The position numbers were made by a program, and so were the translations under genes. Below are positions 30,616 to 38,687 of a stretch of DNA of 38,687 bases, piece by piece. The stretch lies in NCBI RefSeq assembly GCF_028282165.1, contig NZ_JANQIM010000036.1:1-38687 (forward strand), written 5' to 3'. The notes below the pieces were generated by a model. The model saw only the letters and a list, made by a program, of their open reading frames with translations, was not told the origin of the DNA and searched no databases. The stretch is from Winogradskyella sp. Lineage in GTDB: Bacteria > Bacteroidota > Bacteroidia > Flavobacteriales > Flavobacteriaceae. Each line of letters begins with the position of its first letter. The first letter of the stretch is position 1.

Positions 30616-32667
30616 TCACTCTGGATACTCGATTCTAAGGTGATAAATATTTGCCAGTTTGTGCTTAAGGACTTTTTTTATCGACTGAATTTCCTTAAAC
30701 GTAATATTGGCATTGAGAAATTGTCCGTTATCCATCTGCTTATTAATGATATTTTCTACAAAGTCATTGATCTTTACAGTAGTTGGTTCTTTTAAGCTTT
30801 TAGAGGCTGCTTCTACACTATCGCACATCATTAAGATTGCTGTTTCTTTACTAAACGGTTTTGGCCCTGGGTATAAGAAATCCTTTATATCCGTGTCTTC
30901 ATCAGTTGATTTTTCTTTCATGTAAAAGTAATAGACAGAGCTCGTTCCATGATGTGTTCTTATAAAATCAATAACACGATCTGGCAAGTTGTATTTTTTT
31001 GCGAGTTCAATTCCATTTAGAACATGGTCTATTATAATTTTTGCGCTTTCCTTATTAGAAAGTTCTTTATGAGGGTCTATACCGTTACTTTGATTTTCAG
31101 TAAAATATGTAGGATTGGCCATTTTACCAATATCATGATACAATGCGCCTACTCTTACCAGCATTGCATTAGCTCCAATTTCATTAGCTGATGCCTCTGC
31201 TAAGTTTGCTACATTTAAAGAATGATGAAATGTCCCAGGGGCTTCGTTTGAAAGCTGTTTTAAAAGTTTAGTATTTGTATCTGACAACTCTAACAACGAC
31301 ACATCCGAAACCAATCCAAATATCTTCTCATATATATATATCAATGGCTGAACAAATAGCGTTGCTAAACCGCAAAGTACAAACAGACCAAAGGTTTCCC
31401 ATCTTAAACTTGTGATTTGCCCTTCGTGAATAACAAAAAATGCAAAGTATGCAATAATGTAGATCAACGTTATTTGTCCAACAGAAATGAAAAGATTGGC
31501 ACGCTTATATAATTCCGATACAGTAAGGATAGTTACAATACCAGCAATGATCTGAAGAAACATATATTCATAGCTATTGGGTACAATAAATCCTAGCAAC
31601 AAAACTGTTAATACATGTGCAAAAAGTCCCAGTCTAGCATCAAAAAACGCTTTCAAAACCAGAGGTAAAATACATAAAGGGACGACATATATGTATTGTG
31701 AGTTATAATTTATAACCAATGTGGTTAACAAAATCATTAGGGCAACATTAAAAAATATAAATGTCACTTTAGTATTATTCAAAAACACCTCAGACCTATA
31801 TTTATGAAGAAACAAAAGCAACATCAAAAGTGTTAATGCTACCAGTAATGTATAGGCAAAAAGTACCCAATTGTAATTGGCCGTATTCCAAACTTGTGAC
31901 TCATATTCAGATTTTAAGGAGTTTAAAATTTTATACTCTTCGTCTTCAACAACCTGTCCCTTGGAGATTATAAGTTGGTCTTGGTCAATACTTCCCCGTG
32001 TGAGTGATATTTGGGATAGTTCTTCCTCTAGTGCTTTTTTGGTTAGATTTTCATTGAGTGCTACATTTGGTCTTATAATATCAAAAAATAGAGACACCAT
32101 TTTATTTCTATTGTCTAAAGAAATGGATGTTCCGAAATAGCTCTCCAAGTAAGGTCTTAATTGATTGATCTCAATTAAGTTTCCATATTCTAGGCGTTTT
32201 TCGATAGTATTAGAAGACACCAAAGCAATAGGCTTTTCTTCGGTATATGGATAATCCGTATCTAAAATACCATTAGTATACATTCTATCTATTAAGTCTT
32301 CACCTTTTTTATAAAGGATTGAATTTAAATTACTTAGAACTGTTGTGTCTTTAAAAACTTCTTCAAACTTTCTTGGATAATCAGATTTTATCTGCGAGTA
32401 AACTTCTAAATTCACATCGAAATAAACGGAAGCATTATTTTCTACTTCAAGTCTCTCCTTTTCTATTTCATCTTGAGACTTTTTAATAGCAAAATTAAAT
32501 GGCGCATATAGGTTCTCGGATTGCCATGGTTTTCCTTTCTCGAAAGAATATCTGAACTTCCCTGTTTTCGGGAACAAGTAAACAATAAAAAGAGTGGTCA
32601 GCAAGAACAGCAATATCTTATAGACTAGAGCATGATTCTTATACCATTTATTTAGAAGTTCTTTCAT
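30616..32667 (-). CDS. 7TM-HD domain phosphodiesterase, PgpH-like
   Basis: This 683-residue membrane protein has one N-terminal helix (about 15-32) and an extracytoplasmic 7TMR-HDED-type domain (about 50-255). A bundle of membrane helices follows (about 266-450), then a cytoplasmic HD domain (about 470-640). The HD residues are visible: TFHHSLNVANLAEA (H481-H482), YHDIGK with H511-D512, and THHGTS (571-576). Listeria PgpH of this architecture hydrolyses c-di-AMP. That activity is likely but unproven here. The protein is full length. It is convergent with the tRNA cluster and divergent from the thiolase across about 200 bp. Confidence 0.92.
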   Translation of the reverse strand: MKELLNKWYKNHALVYKILLFLLTTLFIVYLFPKTGKFRYSFEKGKPWQSENLYAPFNFAIKKSQDEIEKERLEVENNASVYFDVNLEVYSQIKSDYPRKFEEVFKDTTVLSNLNSILYKKGEDLIDRMYTNGILDTDYPYTEEKPIALVSSNTIEKRLEYGNLIEINQLRPYLESYFGTSISLDNRNKMVSLFFDIIRPNVALNENLTKKALEEELSQISLTRGSIDQDQLIISKGQVVEDEEYKILNSLKSEYESQVWNTANYNWVLFAYTLLVALTLLMLLLFLHKYRSEVFLNNTKVTFIFFNVALMILLTTLVINYNSQYIYVVPLCILPLVLKAFFDARLGLFAHVLTVLLLGFIVPNSYEYMFLQIIAGIVTILTVSELYKRANLFISVGQITLIYIIAYFAFFVIHEGQITSLRWETFGLFVLCGLATLFVQPLIYIYEKIFGLVSDVSLLELSDTNTKLLKQLSNEAPGTFHHSLNVANLAEASANEIGANAMLVRVGALYHDIGKMANPTYFTENQSNGIDPHKELSNKESAKIIIDHVLNGIELAKKYNLPDRVIDFIRTHHGTSSVYYFYMKEKSTDEDTDIKDFLYPGPKPFSKETAILMMCDSVEAASKSLKEPTTVKINDFVENIINKQMDNGQFLNANITFKEIQSIKKVLKHKLANIYHLRIEYPE

Positions 32668-32810
32668 CTGTTGGTTTTTATTGTTTTAAAGGCCAGATGG
32701 AATTCGCAAATTATTATTTTAGGTGTTATTAACACTATATTGCTGCTTATTTCATATAAAATCAAATGTAACAAATATTAAAATCTTTGATGGCTATAAT
32801 CCCTAATACA

Positions 32811-32842
32811 TTGAGAAATATCTTAAAAATTGATTAATTTCG
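32811..32842 (+). promoter_or_regulatory. Candidate promoter for the thiolase gene
   Basis: TTG (32811-32813) is followed after 21 bases by TAATTTCG (32835-32842), one base off the Bacteroidota -7 box. The start would fall about 20 bases before the ATG at 32869. Confidence 0.4.
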
Positions 32843-32868
32843 CAGCAATTAATTTAAACAGAGACATA

Positions 32869-34047
32869 ATGAACAAGGAAGTTGTTATCGTATCTGCCGT
32901 TAGAACACCGATAGGGAGTTTTTTAGGCAGTCTTTCTAGTGTTCCAGCACCAAGATTAGGTGCAGCGGCCATAAAAGGAGCCATGGACAAAATCAATTTA
33001 AAGCCAGAGCTGGTAGATGAAGTCTTAATGGGAAATGTTGTTCAGGCTGGTACAGGACAGGCACCTGCAAGACAAGCTGCTATTTATGCTGGGATTCCTG
33101 ATAGCGTTCCTTGTACAACGGTTAACAAAGTTTGTGCCTCTGGTATGAAAGCTATTATGCAAGCTGCTCAAGCTATACAGCTAGGTGATGCAGAAATTAT
33201 AGTGGCGGGCGGTATGGAAAACATGAGTGCTATTCCTCATTATTATCATGCGAGAAGTGCAACAAAATTTGGACCTGCTTCTCTTGAAGACGGTATGCAA
33301 AAAGACGGCTTGGTTGACGCTTACGATAAAAACGCAATGGGCGTTTGTGCCGATGCCTGTGCAGCAGAATATAATTTCAGTAGAGAGGACCAAGATGCGT
33401 TTGCCATACAATCCTATGAACGTTCTAAGGCAGCTTGGGATTCAGGGAAATTTGACGATGAAGTTATTCCTGTTGAAGTTCCTCAACGACGAGGCGATGC
33501 TATTGTAGTTGAAAAAGACCAAGAATACTCTAACGTGAAAATGGAAAAAATTCCTGCTTTACGTCCAGCTTTTACAAAAGATGGTACAGTAACTGCGGCT
33601 AATGCTTCAACAATTAATGACGGCGCAGCAGCAATGGTTCTTATGAGCAGGGAAAAGGCAGATGAATTAGATCTATCTCCAATTGCCATCATAAAAAGTT
33701 ATGCTGATGCTGCGCAAGAACCTAAATGGTTCACAACAGCGCCCGCTAAAGCTTTACCTAAGGCATTAGCTAAAGCAAATGTGACTATAGAAGACATTGA
33801 CTTTTTTGAATTTAACGAAGCTTTTTCTGTTGTTGGCTTGGCTAATATGAAATTATTGGGATTATCCGATACAAACGTAAATGTAAATGGTGGTGCAGTA
33901 TCTTTAGGGCATCCACTGGGTTGTTCTGGTGCTAGAATTTTAGTAACACTCATTAATGTGTTACATCAGAATAATGCTAAACTAGGTGCTGCTGCCATTT
34001 GTAATGGTGGCGGAGGTGCTTCAGCAATGGTACTAGAACGCGCTTAA
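32869..34047 (+). CDS. Acetyl-CoA C-acetyltransferase (thiolase)
   Basis: This 392-residue thiolase condenses two acetyl-CoA, or cleaves 3-ketoacyl-CoA in fatty-acid breakdown. All catalytic residues are present: C89 in NKVCASGMKA, H348 in SLGHPLGCSGAR and C378 in ICNGGGGAS, and NEAF is in place. The short VDAYDKNAMGVCAD covering region fits an acetoacetyl-CoA thiolase of the AtoB/PhaA type. ATG at 32869 gives the standard MNKEVVIVSAVRTPIG start; a TTG at 32830 in the same frame is rejected. It is followed nine bases later by an NlpC/P60 gene, probably on the same transcript. Confidence 0.95.
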   Translation: MNKEVVIVSAVRTPIGSFLGSLSSVPAPRLGAAAIKGAMDKINLKPELVDEVLMGNVVQAGTGQAPARQAAIYAGIPDSVPCTTVNKVCASGMKAIMQAAQAIQLGDAEIIVAGGMENMSAIPHYYHARSATKFGPASLEDGMQKDGLVDAYDKNAMGVCADACAAEYNFSREDQDAFAIQSYERSKAAWDSGKFDDEVIPVEVPQRRGDAIVVEKDQEYSNVKMEKIPALRPAFTKDGTVTAANASTINDGAAAMVLMSREKADELDLSPIAIIKSYADAAQEPKWFTTAPAKALPKALAKANVTIEDIDFFEFNEAFSVVGLANMKLLGLSDTNVNVNGGAVSLGHPLGCSGARILVTLINVLHQNNAKLGAAAICNGGGGASAMVLERA

Positions 34048-34056
34048 ATTTGATAT

Positions 34057-34806
34057 ATGCAATACGGCATTTGCAATCTAGGGATTGTACCTATACGACT
34101 TGAGGCTTCCGACAAAAGTGAAATGGTTACCCAGGCCTTATACGGCGATTTTTTCAAGGTCTTGGAACAACGAAAAAAATGGAGTCGAATTCGTTTTGCA
34201 TATGACAACTATGAAGGCTGGATTGACAATAAGCAATACCTTGAGATTAACGAATCCGAATACAATCAATTAGCAAATTCGGATGTTAAATTATCAAAGG
34301 ATTTAGTTGAATACGTGTCTGATAAGTCCAATAGTCTGTATCCTATTCCTATAGGTTCTAATTTAAACGGTTTAGACTTATTGAAGCACACTTTTGATGG
34401 CAATGCCATAACCACAAAACACGAAAAGGCTAACATCATAAAAACTTCTTTTTTGTACTTAAATACGCCTTATTTATGGGGTGGAAAAACACCGTTTGGT
34501 ATGGATTGCTCGGGCTTCACGCAAATGGTCTATAAGCTTAATGGCTACAAGCTTTTAAGAGATGCCTCAGAACAAGCTACTCAGGGTTTAGCTTTAAGCT
34601 TCATTGAAGAAAGCGAGCCTGGAGATCTGGCATTTTTTGATAATTCGGAGGGAAATATCATCCACGTAGGTATCATTATGGCTGACAATCACATTATCCA
34701 TGCTCACGGAAAAGTTCGTATCGATCGCTTGGATCATAGTGGGATTTATAATACAGATCGTAATGTCCACACGCATAGATTAAGGGTTATTAAAAAAATT
34801 ATATAA
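34057..34806 (+). CDS. NlpC/P60 family peptidase with SH3-like N-terminal domain
   Basis: This 249-residue cysteine peptidase probably cuts stem peptides of peptidoglycan. The N-terminal 65 residues form a bacterial SH3-like domain (VPIRLEASDKSEMVTQALYGD, then WSRIRFAYDNYEGWID). The NlpC/P60 domain has C151 in FGMDCSGFTQ, H203 in IIHVGI and H215 in IIHAHGKV, a full catalytic triad. PYLWGGKTPFG is a family hallmark. There is no signal peptide, as in the amidase at 29222. It follows the thiolase by nine bases and is closed by a terminator. Confidence 0.93.
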   Translation: MQYGICNLGIVPIRLEASDKSEMVTQALYGDFFKVLEQRKKWSRIRFAYDNYEGWIDNKQYLEINESEYNQLANSDVKLSKDLVEYVSDKSNSLYPIPIGSNLNGLDLLKHTFDGNAITTKHEKANIIKTSFLYLNTPYLWGGKTPFGMDCSGFTQMVYKLNGYKLLRDASEQATQGLALSFIEESEPGDLAFFDNSEGNIIHVGIIMADNHIIHAHGKVRIDRLDHSGIYNTDRNVHTHRLRVIKKII

Positions 34807-34808
34807 AA

Positions 34809-34836
34809 AAAATGCGACTTTTAAAGGTCGCATTTT
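34809..34836. terminator. Terminator between NlpC/P60 and TPR genes
   Basis: AAAATGCGAC (34809-34818) pairs with GTCGCATTTT (34827-34836) around an eight-base loop. T-rich DNA follows on the plus strand and a run of As precedes it, so it can serve both convergent genes. Confidence 0.85.
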
Positions 34837-34859
34837 AATTCTTACTTTTCTAAAGATGC

Positions 34860-36152
34860 CTAATTTCCACCACCAGACTTTATTTCTTTTATTTTAGCTC
34901 TCATAGCGTTAAACTTATCACCTTCATCCAAAGCACTATAAATATTAGCTAATTGGTTATAGATGTCTAAATTATCTGAACTTGGATTGTTTTCAACAAA
35001 TTTTTCCAAAATAGCAGCTCCAGTTCTAAACAAATCGTTTTTCTGGGTTCTGAGTTCTTCATATTTTTTATTGTCCGCCGCACTGTTGCCCAAAGAGTTC
35101 ATCTCATCATTCATGGCATTACCTTTATTCACTTCTATAAATGATAGATTTAGGGCTGCATTAGCATAATCTGGTTTCACTTGTAAAGCTTTTTCAAAAG
35201 CAGTTTTAGCTACGTCATACTGTTCTATTTCCATGGCAATAGCACCAACATTAAAATTTAAGTCAGGGTTTTCAGGATCTCTAAGAAGTGCTTCTTTAAA
35301 TAGTTCAAAGGACTTATCATTATTTCCCATCTTAATATAAACTGAAGCTTCTGTTAGAATTAAGTTATCATCGTCTGGAAATTCATCTCTTGCGTCTTTT
35401 ATCGCACCTAATGCTTTTTCATTTTCGCCATTTGCAACATAAATAAAAGCTATGTTCTTAACAATATCTGCACGTTTCGATTTTACCTGTTCATCTCTTG
35501 GATTGATGTGGGTTTTGATTGTTTTTACGGCAAAATCCCTATTGGTTTTTTCAGGAAAAGTCTCTTCGCCTCCAGTTTCTTTATTAGTGGCTATATAATT
35601 GGTTTTAATACCTGTAAATCCTAAATCTTTAAGCTTTATAAAATGCTTTAATGAGGTCTCATAATCATTATTCTGAGCAGCCAATAATGCAGCATTAAAC
35701 AGATAAACAGTATCTTTTGGAGAAATCTTATATATATTCTCATAAGCCTTGGAAGCTACATCAAGATTTTTGTTGTTAAATGCTTCATTGGCTTTCTTTA
35801 AGAAAGAATTAAATATCTCTGTTTTCATTTCGTTGGCTTGCTCTGTATACCTTAGTTTCCCCATTGAAGATTCTAAAGTCTTCAATTCATCTAAAGTAGC
35901 GATTGCTTTGTCTACATCTGCATCTGAACCAGCTCCGCCAGCATAGAGTGACCTTGCCTTTAAAAAGTAAAACTTAGCTTTCATTTTGTCATCCATATTA
36001 CCAATCAAAGCTTCTGCAGCAGCAACTGCTGATTTAGCATCAGCAAAATTTGAATTCTTAAGTGCTTTATCTATTGCCTTTATTTCATTTTTTTGTGCAA
36101 AAGATATAGTTGCTACAGTTAACGTTAGCACTAATGCAATTAATTTTTTCAT
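34860..36152 (-). CDS. Exported TPR protein
   Basis: This 430-residue protein has a Sec signal peptide (about 1-20, MKKLIALVLTLTVATISFAQ) and tetratricopeptide repeats through most of its length, for example ANEAFNNKNLDVASKAYENI, IYVANGENEKALGAIKDA and VGAIAMEIEQYDVAKTAFEKAL. It is likely a periplasmic scaffold for protein contacts, and no enzyme motif is present. It follows gyrA by 29 bp on the same strand, so it is probably co-transcribed. Confidence 0.88.
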   Translation of the reverse strand: MKKLIALVLTLTVATISFAQKNEIKAIDKALKNSNFADAKSAVAAAEALIGNMDDKMKAKFYFLKARSLYAGGAGSDADVDKAIATLDELKTLESSMGKLRYTEQANEMKTEIFNSFLKKANEAFNNKNLDVASKAYENIYKISPKDTVYLFNAALLAAQNNDYETSLKHFIKLKDLGFTGIKTNYIATNKETGGEETFPEKTNRDFAVKTIKTHINPRDEQVKSKRADIVKNIAFIYVANGENEKALGAIKDARDEFPDDDNLILTEASVYIKMGNNDKSFELFKEALLRDPENPDLNFNVGAIAMEIEQYDVAKTAFEKALQVKPDYANAALNLSFIEVNKGNAMNDEMNSLGNSAADNKKYEELRTQKNDLFRTGAAILEKFVENNPSSDNLDIYNQLANIYSALDEGDKFNAMRAKIKEIKSGGGN

Positions 36153-36181
36153 CTTGTAATAATTAGTTTGTGTTGTTATTT

Positions 36182-38687
36182 TTAGTTTTCGGTTACATTA
36201 TTATCAAGAGCCGTGCCATCTTCATTAGATTCTTGATTATCAGTTATTTTAATATCATCGTCATTTTCATCTTCATTATCATCTTTCATGACTTTGGCTA
36301 CAGCTGCTATAGAATCGCTACCCTTAAGGTTAATTAATTTTACACCCTGTGTCGCTCTTCCCATTACTCGTAAATCTGCTACTTCCATGCGTATTGCAAT
36401 TCCAGATTTATTGATGATCATTAAATCATCTTCATCGGTAACATTTTTTATGGATACTAAATTACCAGTTTTTTCTGTAATAGAAATAGTTTTTACTCCT
36501 TTTCCTCCTCTATTGGTTATTCTATAGTCTTCTAAACTAGAACGCTTTCCATAACCATTTTCTGAAACAACGAGTATATTGCTATCCATATCGTCTACGG
36601 CAATCATGCCAATTACTTCATCATGATCATTAGCTAAAGTAATACCCCTTACTCCTGAAGCATTTCTGCCCATGGGTCTAGTTTTGGCTTCTTCAAAACG
36701 AATGGCCTTACCAGACTTAAGGGCTAGCATAACCTGACTTTCCCCTGTAGTTAATTTTGCTTCTAACAAGGTATCGTCTTCCTTAATTGTTATTGCATTA
36801 ATACCATTATTTCTTGGGCGAGAATATTGTTCTAATGACGTTTTCTTAACCTGACCTTTTTTCGTTGCCATTATGACATAATGACTGTTTATGTAGTCTT
36901 CATCTTTTAAATCTTGAGTACATATGAAGGCCATTACCTTATCATCTTGCTCAATATTGATTAGATTTTGAATAGCTCTACCTTTAGACGTTTTTGCTCC
37001 TTCTGGGATTTCATAAACACGCATCCAGAAACACTTCCCTTTTTGTGTAAAGAACAACATATATTGATGGTTAGTGCCCACAAACAAATGCTCTAAGAAA
37101 TCTTCGTTACGCGTGGTTGACGCTTTTTGACCAACACCTCCTCTATTTTGGGTTTTATATTCTGTGAGAGAGGTTCTCTTAATATAGCCAGCATGAGAAA
37201 TTGTAATGACCACTTTTTCATCTGGAATCATATCCTCAATACTTAAGTCACCGCCTGCATACTCAATATTAGAACGACGCTCGTCACCATACTTGTCTTT
37301 AATAACTTCTAATTCAGACTTAATGATATTCATTCGACGCTCTTTTTTATCTAAAATATCCTTTAAATCTTCGATAGTTTTTATAAGCTCATCGTATTCT
37401 GCACGTAATTTATCTTGTTCAAGACCCGTCAATTGACGCAAGCGCATTTCCACGATTGCTCTAGCCTGAATTTCAGTCAGTTCAAAACGTTCAATCAATT
37501 TATTTCTCGCTTCTTCCGCATTTGCCGAAGCTCTAATAAGTGCAATAACTTCATCGATATTATCTGAGGCTATAATTAAACCTTCCAGAATATGGGCACG
37601 TTCTTCTGCCTTTCGCAATTCATATTGTGTACGTCTTACAACAACATCGTGTCTATGCTCAACAAAATAATGAATAAGATCCTTCAGATTTAAAAGCTGC
37701 GGACGTCCTTCAACAAGTGCAATATTATTTACACTAAACGACGATTGTAATGCAGTGTATTTATAAAGCTTGTTTAGTACAATATTAGGGATGGCATCGC
37801 GCTTTAAAACATAGACTATTCGCATTCCCTTTCTATCAGACTCGTCTCTGATAGTTGAAATACCTTCAAGTTTTTTATCGTTTACCAAGTCAGCGGTTTT
37901 CTTTATCATGTCCGCCTTATTAACTTGATATGGAATCTCATTAACGATAATGCATTCTCTACCATTTACTTCCTCTATAGTCGCTTTTCCTCGCATCACA
38001 ATTCGTCCGCGACCAGTATGAAAAGCTTCTTTAACACCATCATAACCATATATGGTCCCTCCCGTAGGAAAATCTGGAGCTTTAATATGCTGCATTAATT
38101 CATCAACTTCAATGTTATCATCATTAATATATGCAATAGTACCATTAACAACTTCAGTGAGGTTATGAGGCGGCATGTTGGTTGCCATACCAACCGCAAT
38201 ACCAGAAGCGCCATTAACTAATAAACCTGGAATACGCGTCGGTAAAACGGTAGGTTCTTCGAGTGTATCATCAAAATTTAGTTTATGATCTACTGTTTCC
38301 TTGTCAATGTCTGCCAACATTTCCTCAGAAATCTTCTGCATTCTTGCCTCAGTATAACGCATTGCAGCAGGACTGTCACCATCAACTGAACCAAAATTAC
38401 CTTGCCCATCAATTAACAGGTATCGCAAACTCCATTCTTGAGCCATACGTACCATTGTGTCATAAACTGAAGTGTCACCATGTGGATGATACTTACCCAA
38501 TACCTCACCAACTATTCTTGCGGATTTTTTATGTGCTGTGTTTGCTCTAACTCCCAGTTCGTGCATTCCGTAAAGCACTCTTCTGTGAACAGGTTTTAAA
38601 CCATCTCTTACATCTGGTAAAGCACGTGACACAATGACCGACATTGAATAATCAATGTAAGCTGATTTCATTTCATCTTCAATGTTA
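36182..38687 (-). CDS. gyrA: DNA gyrase subunit A, N-terminus cut by the window edge
   Basis: The frame is open to the right edge. The ATG at 38671 is internal, because NIEDE codes directly upstream and is the normal lead-in to [20 protein letters not shown]. About 834 residues are present, missing roughly the first ten. GyrA introduces negative supercoils together with GyrB. The active tyrosine is in [10 protein letters not shown]. The quinolone-determining region reads [12 protein letters not shown], with Thr at the E. coli position 83 and Asp at 87, as I recall from wild-type flavobacteria. The C-terminal beta-pinwheel carries the GyrA-box stretch QNRGGVGQ and a second NRGGKG. The tail is strongly acidic ([12 protein letters not shown]). 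Confidence 0.97.
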   Translation of the reverse strand, partial: NIEDEMKSAYIDYSMSVIVSRALPDVRDGLKPVHRRVLYGMHELGVRANTAHKKSARIVGEVLGKYHPHGDTSVYDTMVRMAQEWSLRYLLIDGQGNFGSVDGDSPAAMRYTEARMQKISEEMLADIDKETVDHKLNFDDTLEEPTVLPTRIPGLLVNGASGIAVGMATNMPPHNLTEVVNGTIAYINDDNIEVDELMQHIKAPDFPTGGTIYGYDGVKEAFHTGRGRIVMRGKATIEEVNGRECIIVNEIPYQVNKADMIKKTADLVNDKKLEGISTIRDESDRKGMRIVYVLKRDAIPNIVLNKLYKYTALQSSFSVNNIALVEGRPQLLNLKDLIHYFVEHRHDVVVRRTQYELRKAEERAHILEGLIIASDNIDEVIALIRASANAEEARNKLIERFELTEIQARAIVEMRLRQLTGLEQDKLRAEYDELIKTIEDLKDILDKKERRMNIIKSELEVIKDKYGDERRSNIEYAGGDLSIEDMIPDEKVVITISHAGYIKRTSLTEYKTQNRGGVGQKASTTRNEDFLEHLFVGTNHQYMLFFTQKGKCFWMRVYEIPEGAKTSKGRAIQNLINIEQDDKVMAFICTQDLKDEDYINSHYVIMATKKGQVKKTSLEQYSRPRNNGINAITIKEDDTLLEAKLTTGESQVMLALKSGKAIRFEEAKTRPMGRNASGVRGITLANDHDEVIGMIAVDDMDSNILVVSENGYGKRSSLEDYRITNRGGKGVKTISITEKTGNLVSIKNVTDEDDLMIINKSGIAIRMEVADLRVMGRATQGVKLINLKGSDSIAAVAKVMKDDNEDENDDDIKITDNQESNEDGTALDNNVTEN

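Noticed and set aside
38400..38510. Quinolone-resistance mutation in gyrA (Thr in place of Ser at the E. coli position 83)
   Set aside because: Thr at this position is, as far as I recall, native in flavobacterial gyrases, and Asp is retained at position 87.

Overview
The window is a piece of a Bacteroidota chromosome, most likely a marine member of the Flavobacteriaceae. The DNA is AT-rich. Several upstream regions carry the Bacteroidota promoter form TTG, then 17-21 bases, then TAnnTTTG. The gene set is typical of the family: a TPR-type sensor kinase with a LytTR regulator, TamB divergent from tsaD, DUF4159, the ligase-associated DNA repair genes, a PgpH-like HD protein, and a gyrA that reads [10 protein letters not shown] at the quinolone region. 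The window cuts two genes: a DUF3857-type protein at the left edge and gyrA at the right edge.

Region 1 (1-6000) looks accessory. After the DUF3857 tail come, on the minus strand, a CdtB/DNase I-like nuclease without a signal peptide and an unrecognised 290-residue protein. On the plus strand follow an unrecognised 151-residue protein and a sensor kinase/LytTR response regulator pair. Two almost identical hairpins (926-951 and 5957-5992) bracket this block. Region 2 (6000-9700) is central carbon metabolism on the minus strand: pfkA-gapA, a terminator, then a BadF-type sugar kinase and methylglyoxal synthase, followed by a 57-residue membrane protein with its own good promoter.

Region 3 (9700-21700) is housekeeping: a TamB envelope protein whose start codon cannot be found in frame, tsaD (tRNA t6A), a secreted parvulin isomerase, rsmE, DUF1223 and DUF4159 proteins, a TrmH-type methyltransferase, an AI-2E transporter family protein, a THUMP-like methyltransferase and a small lipoprotein. 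Region 4 (21750-28160) is the ligase-associated DNA damage response set on the minus strand: exonuclease, ATP-dependent ligase, Lhr-like helicase and PdeM phosphoesterase. The first three overlap by four bases each. Between helicase and PdeM sits a foreign-looking block: a small GIY-YIG nuclease gene lying between the two arms of a palindromic repeat, with a complete copy of the same repeat on each side.

Region 5 (28280-30540) is a tRNA cluster: Ser(GCT), Pro(TGG), Arg(TCT) and Pro(GGG). An amidase gene sits inside it, there is a possible broken tRNA-Pro copy, and related hairpins follow both tRNA-Pro genes. Region 6 (30600-38687) holds a PgpH-like HD phosphodiesterase, a thiolase, an NlpC/P60 peptidase, a TPR protein and gyrA.

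The two stretches most worth a second look are the CdtB-like locus and the GIY-YIG/palindrome element inside the repair operon. No gene-free stretch in the window exceeds about 300 bases. The longest is 28940-29221, an AT-rich spacer where I see only the tRNA-Arg terminator.
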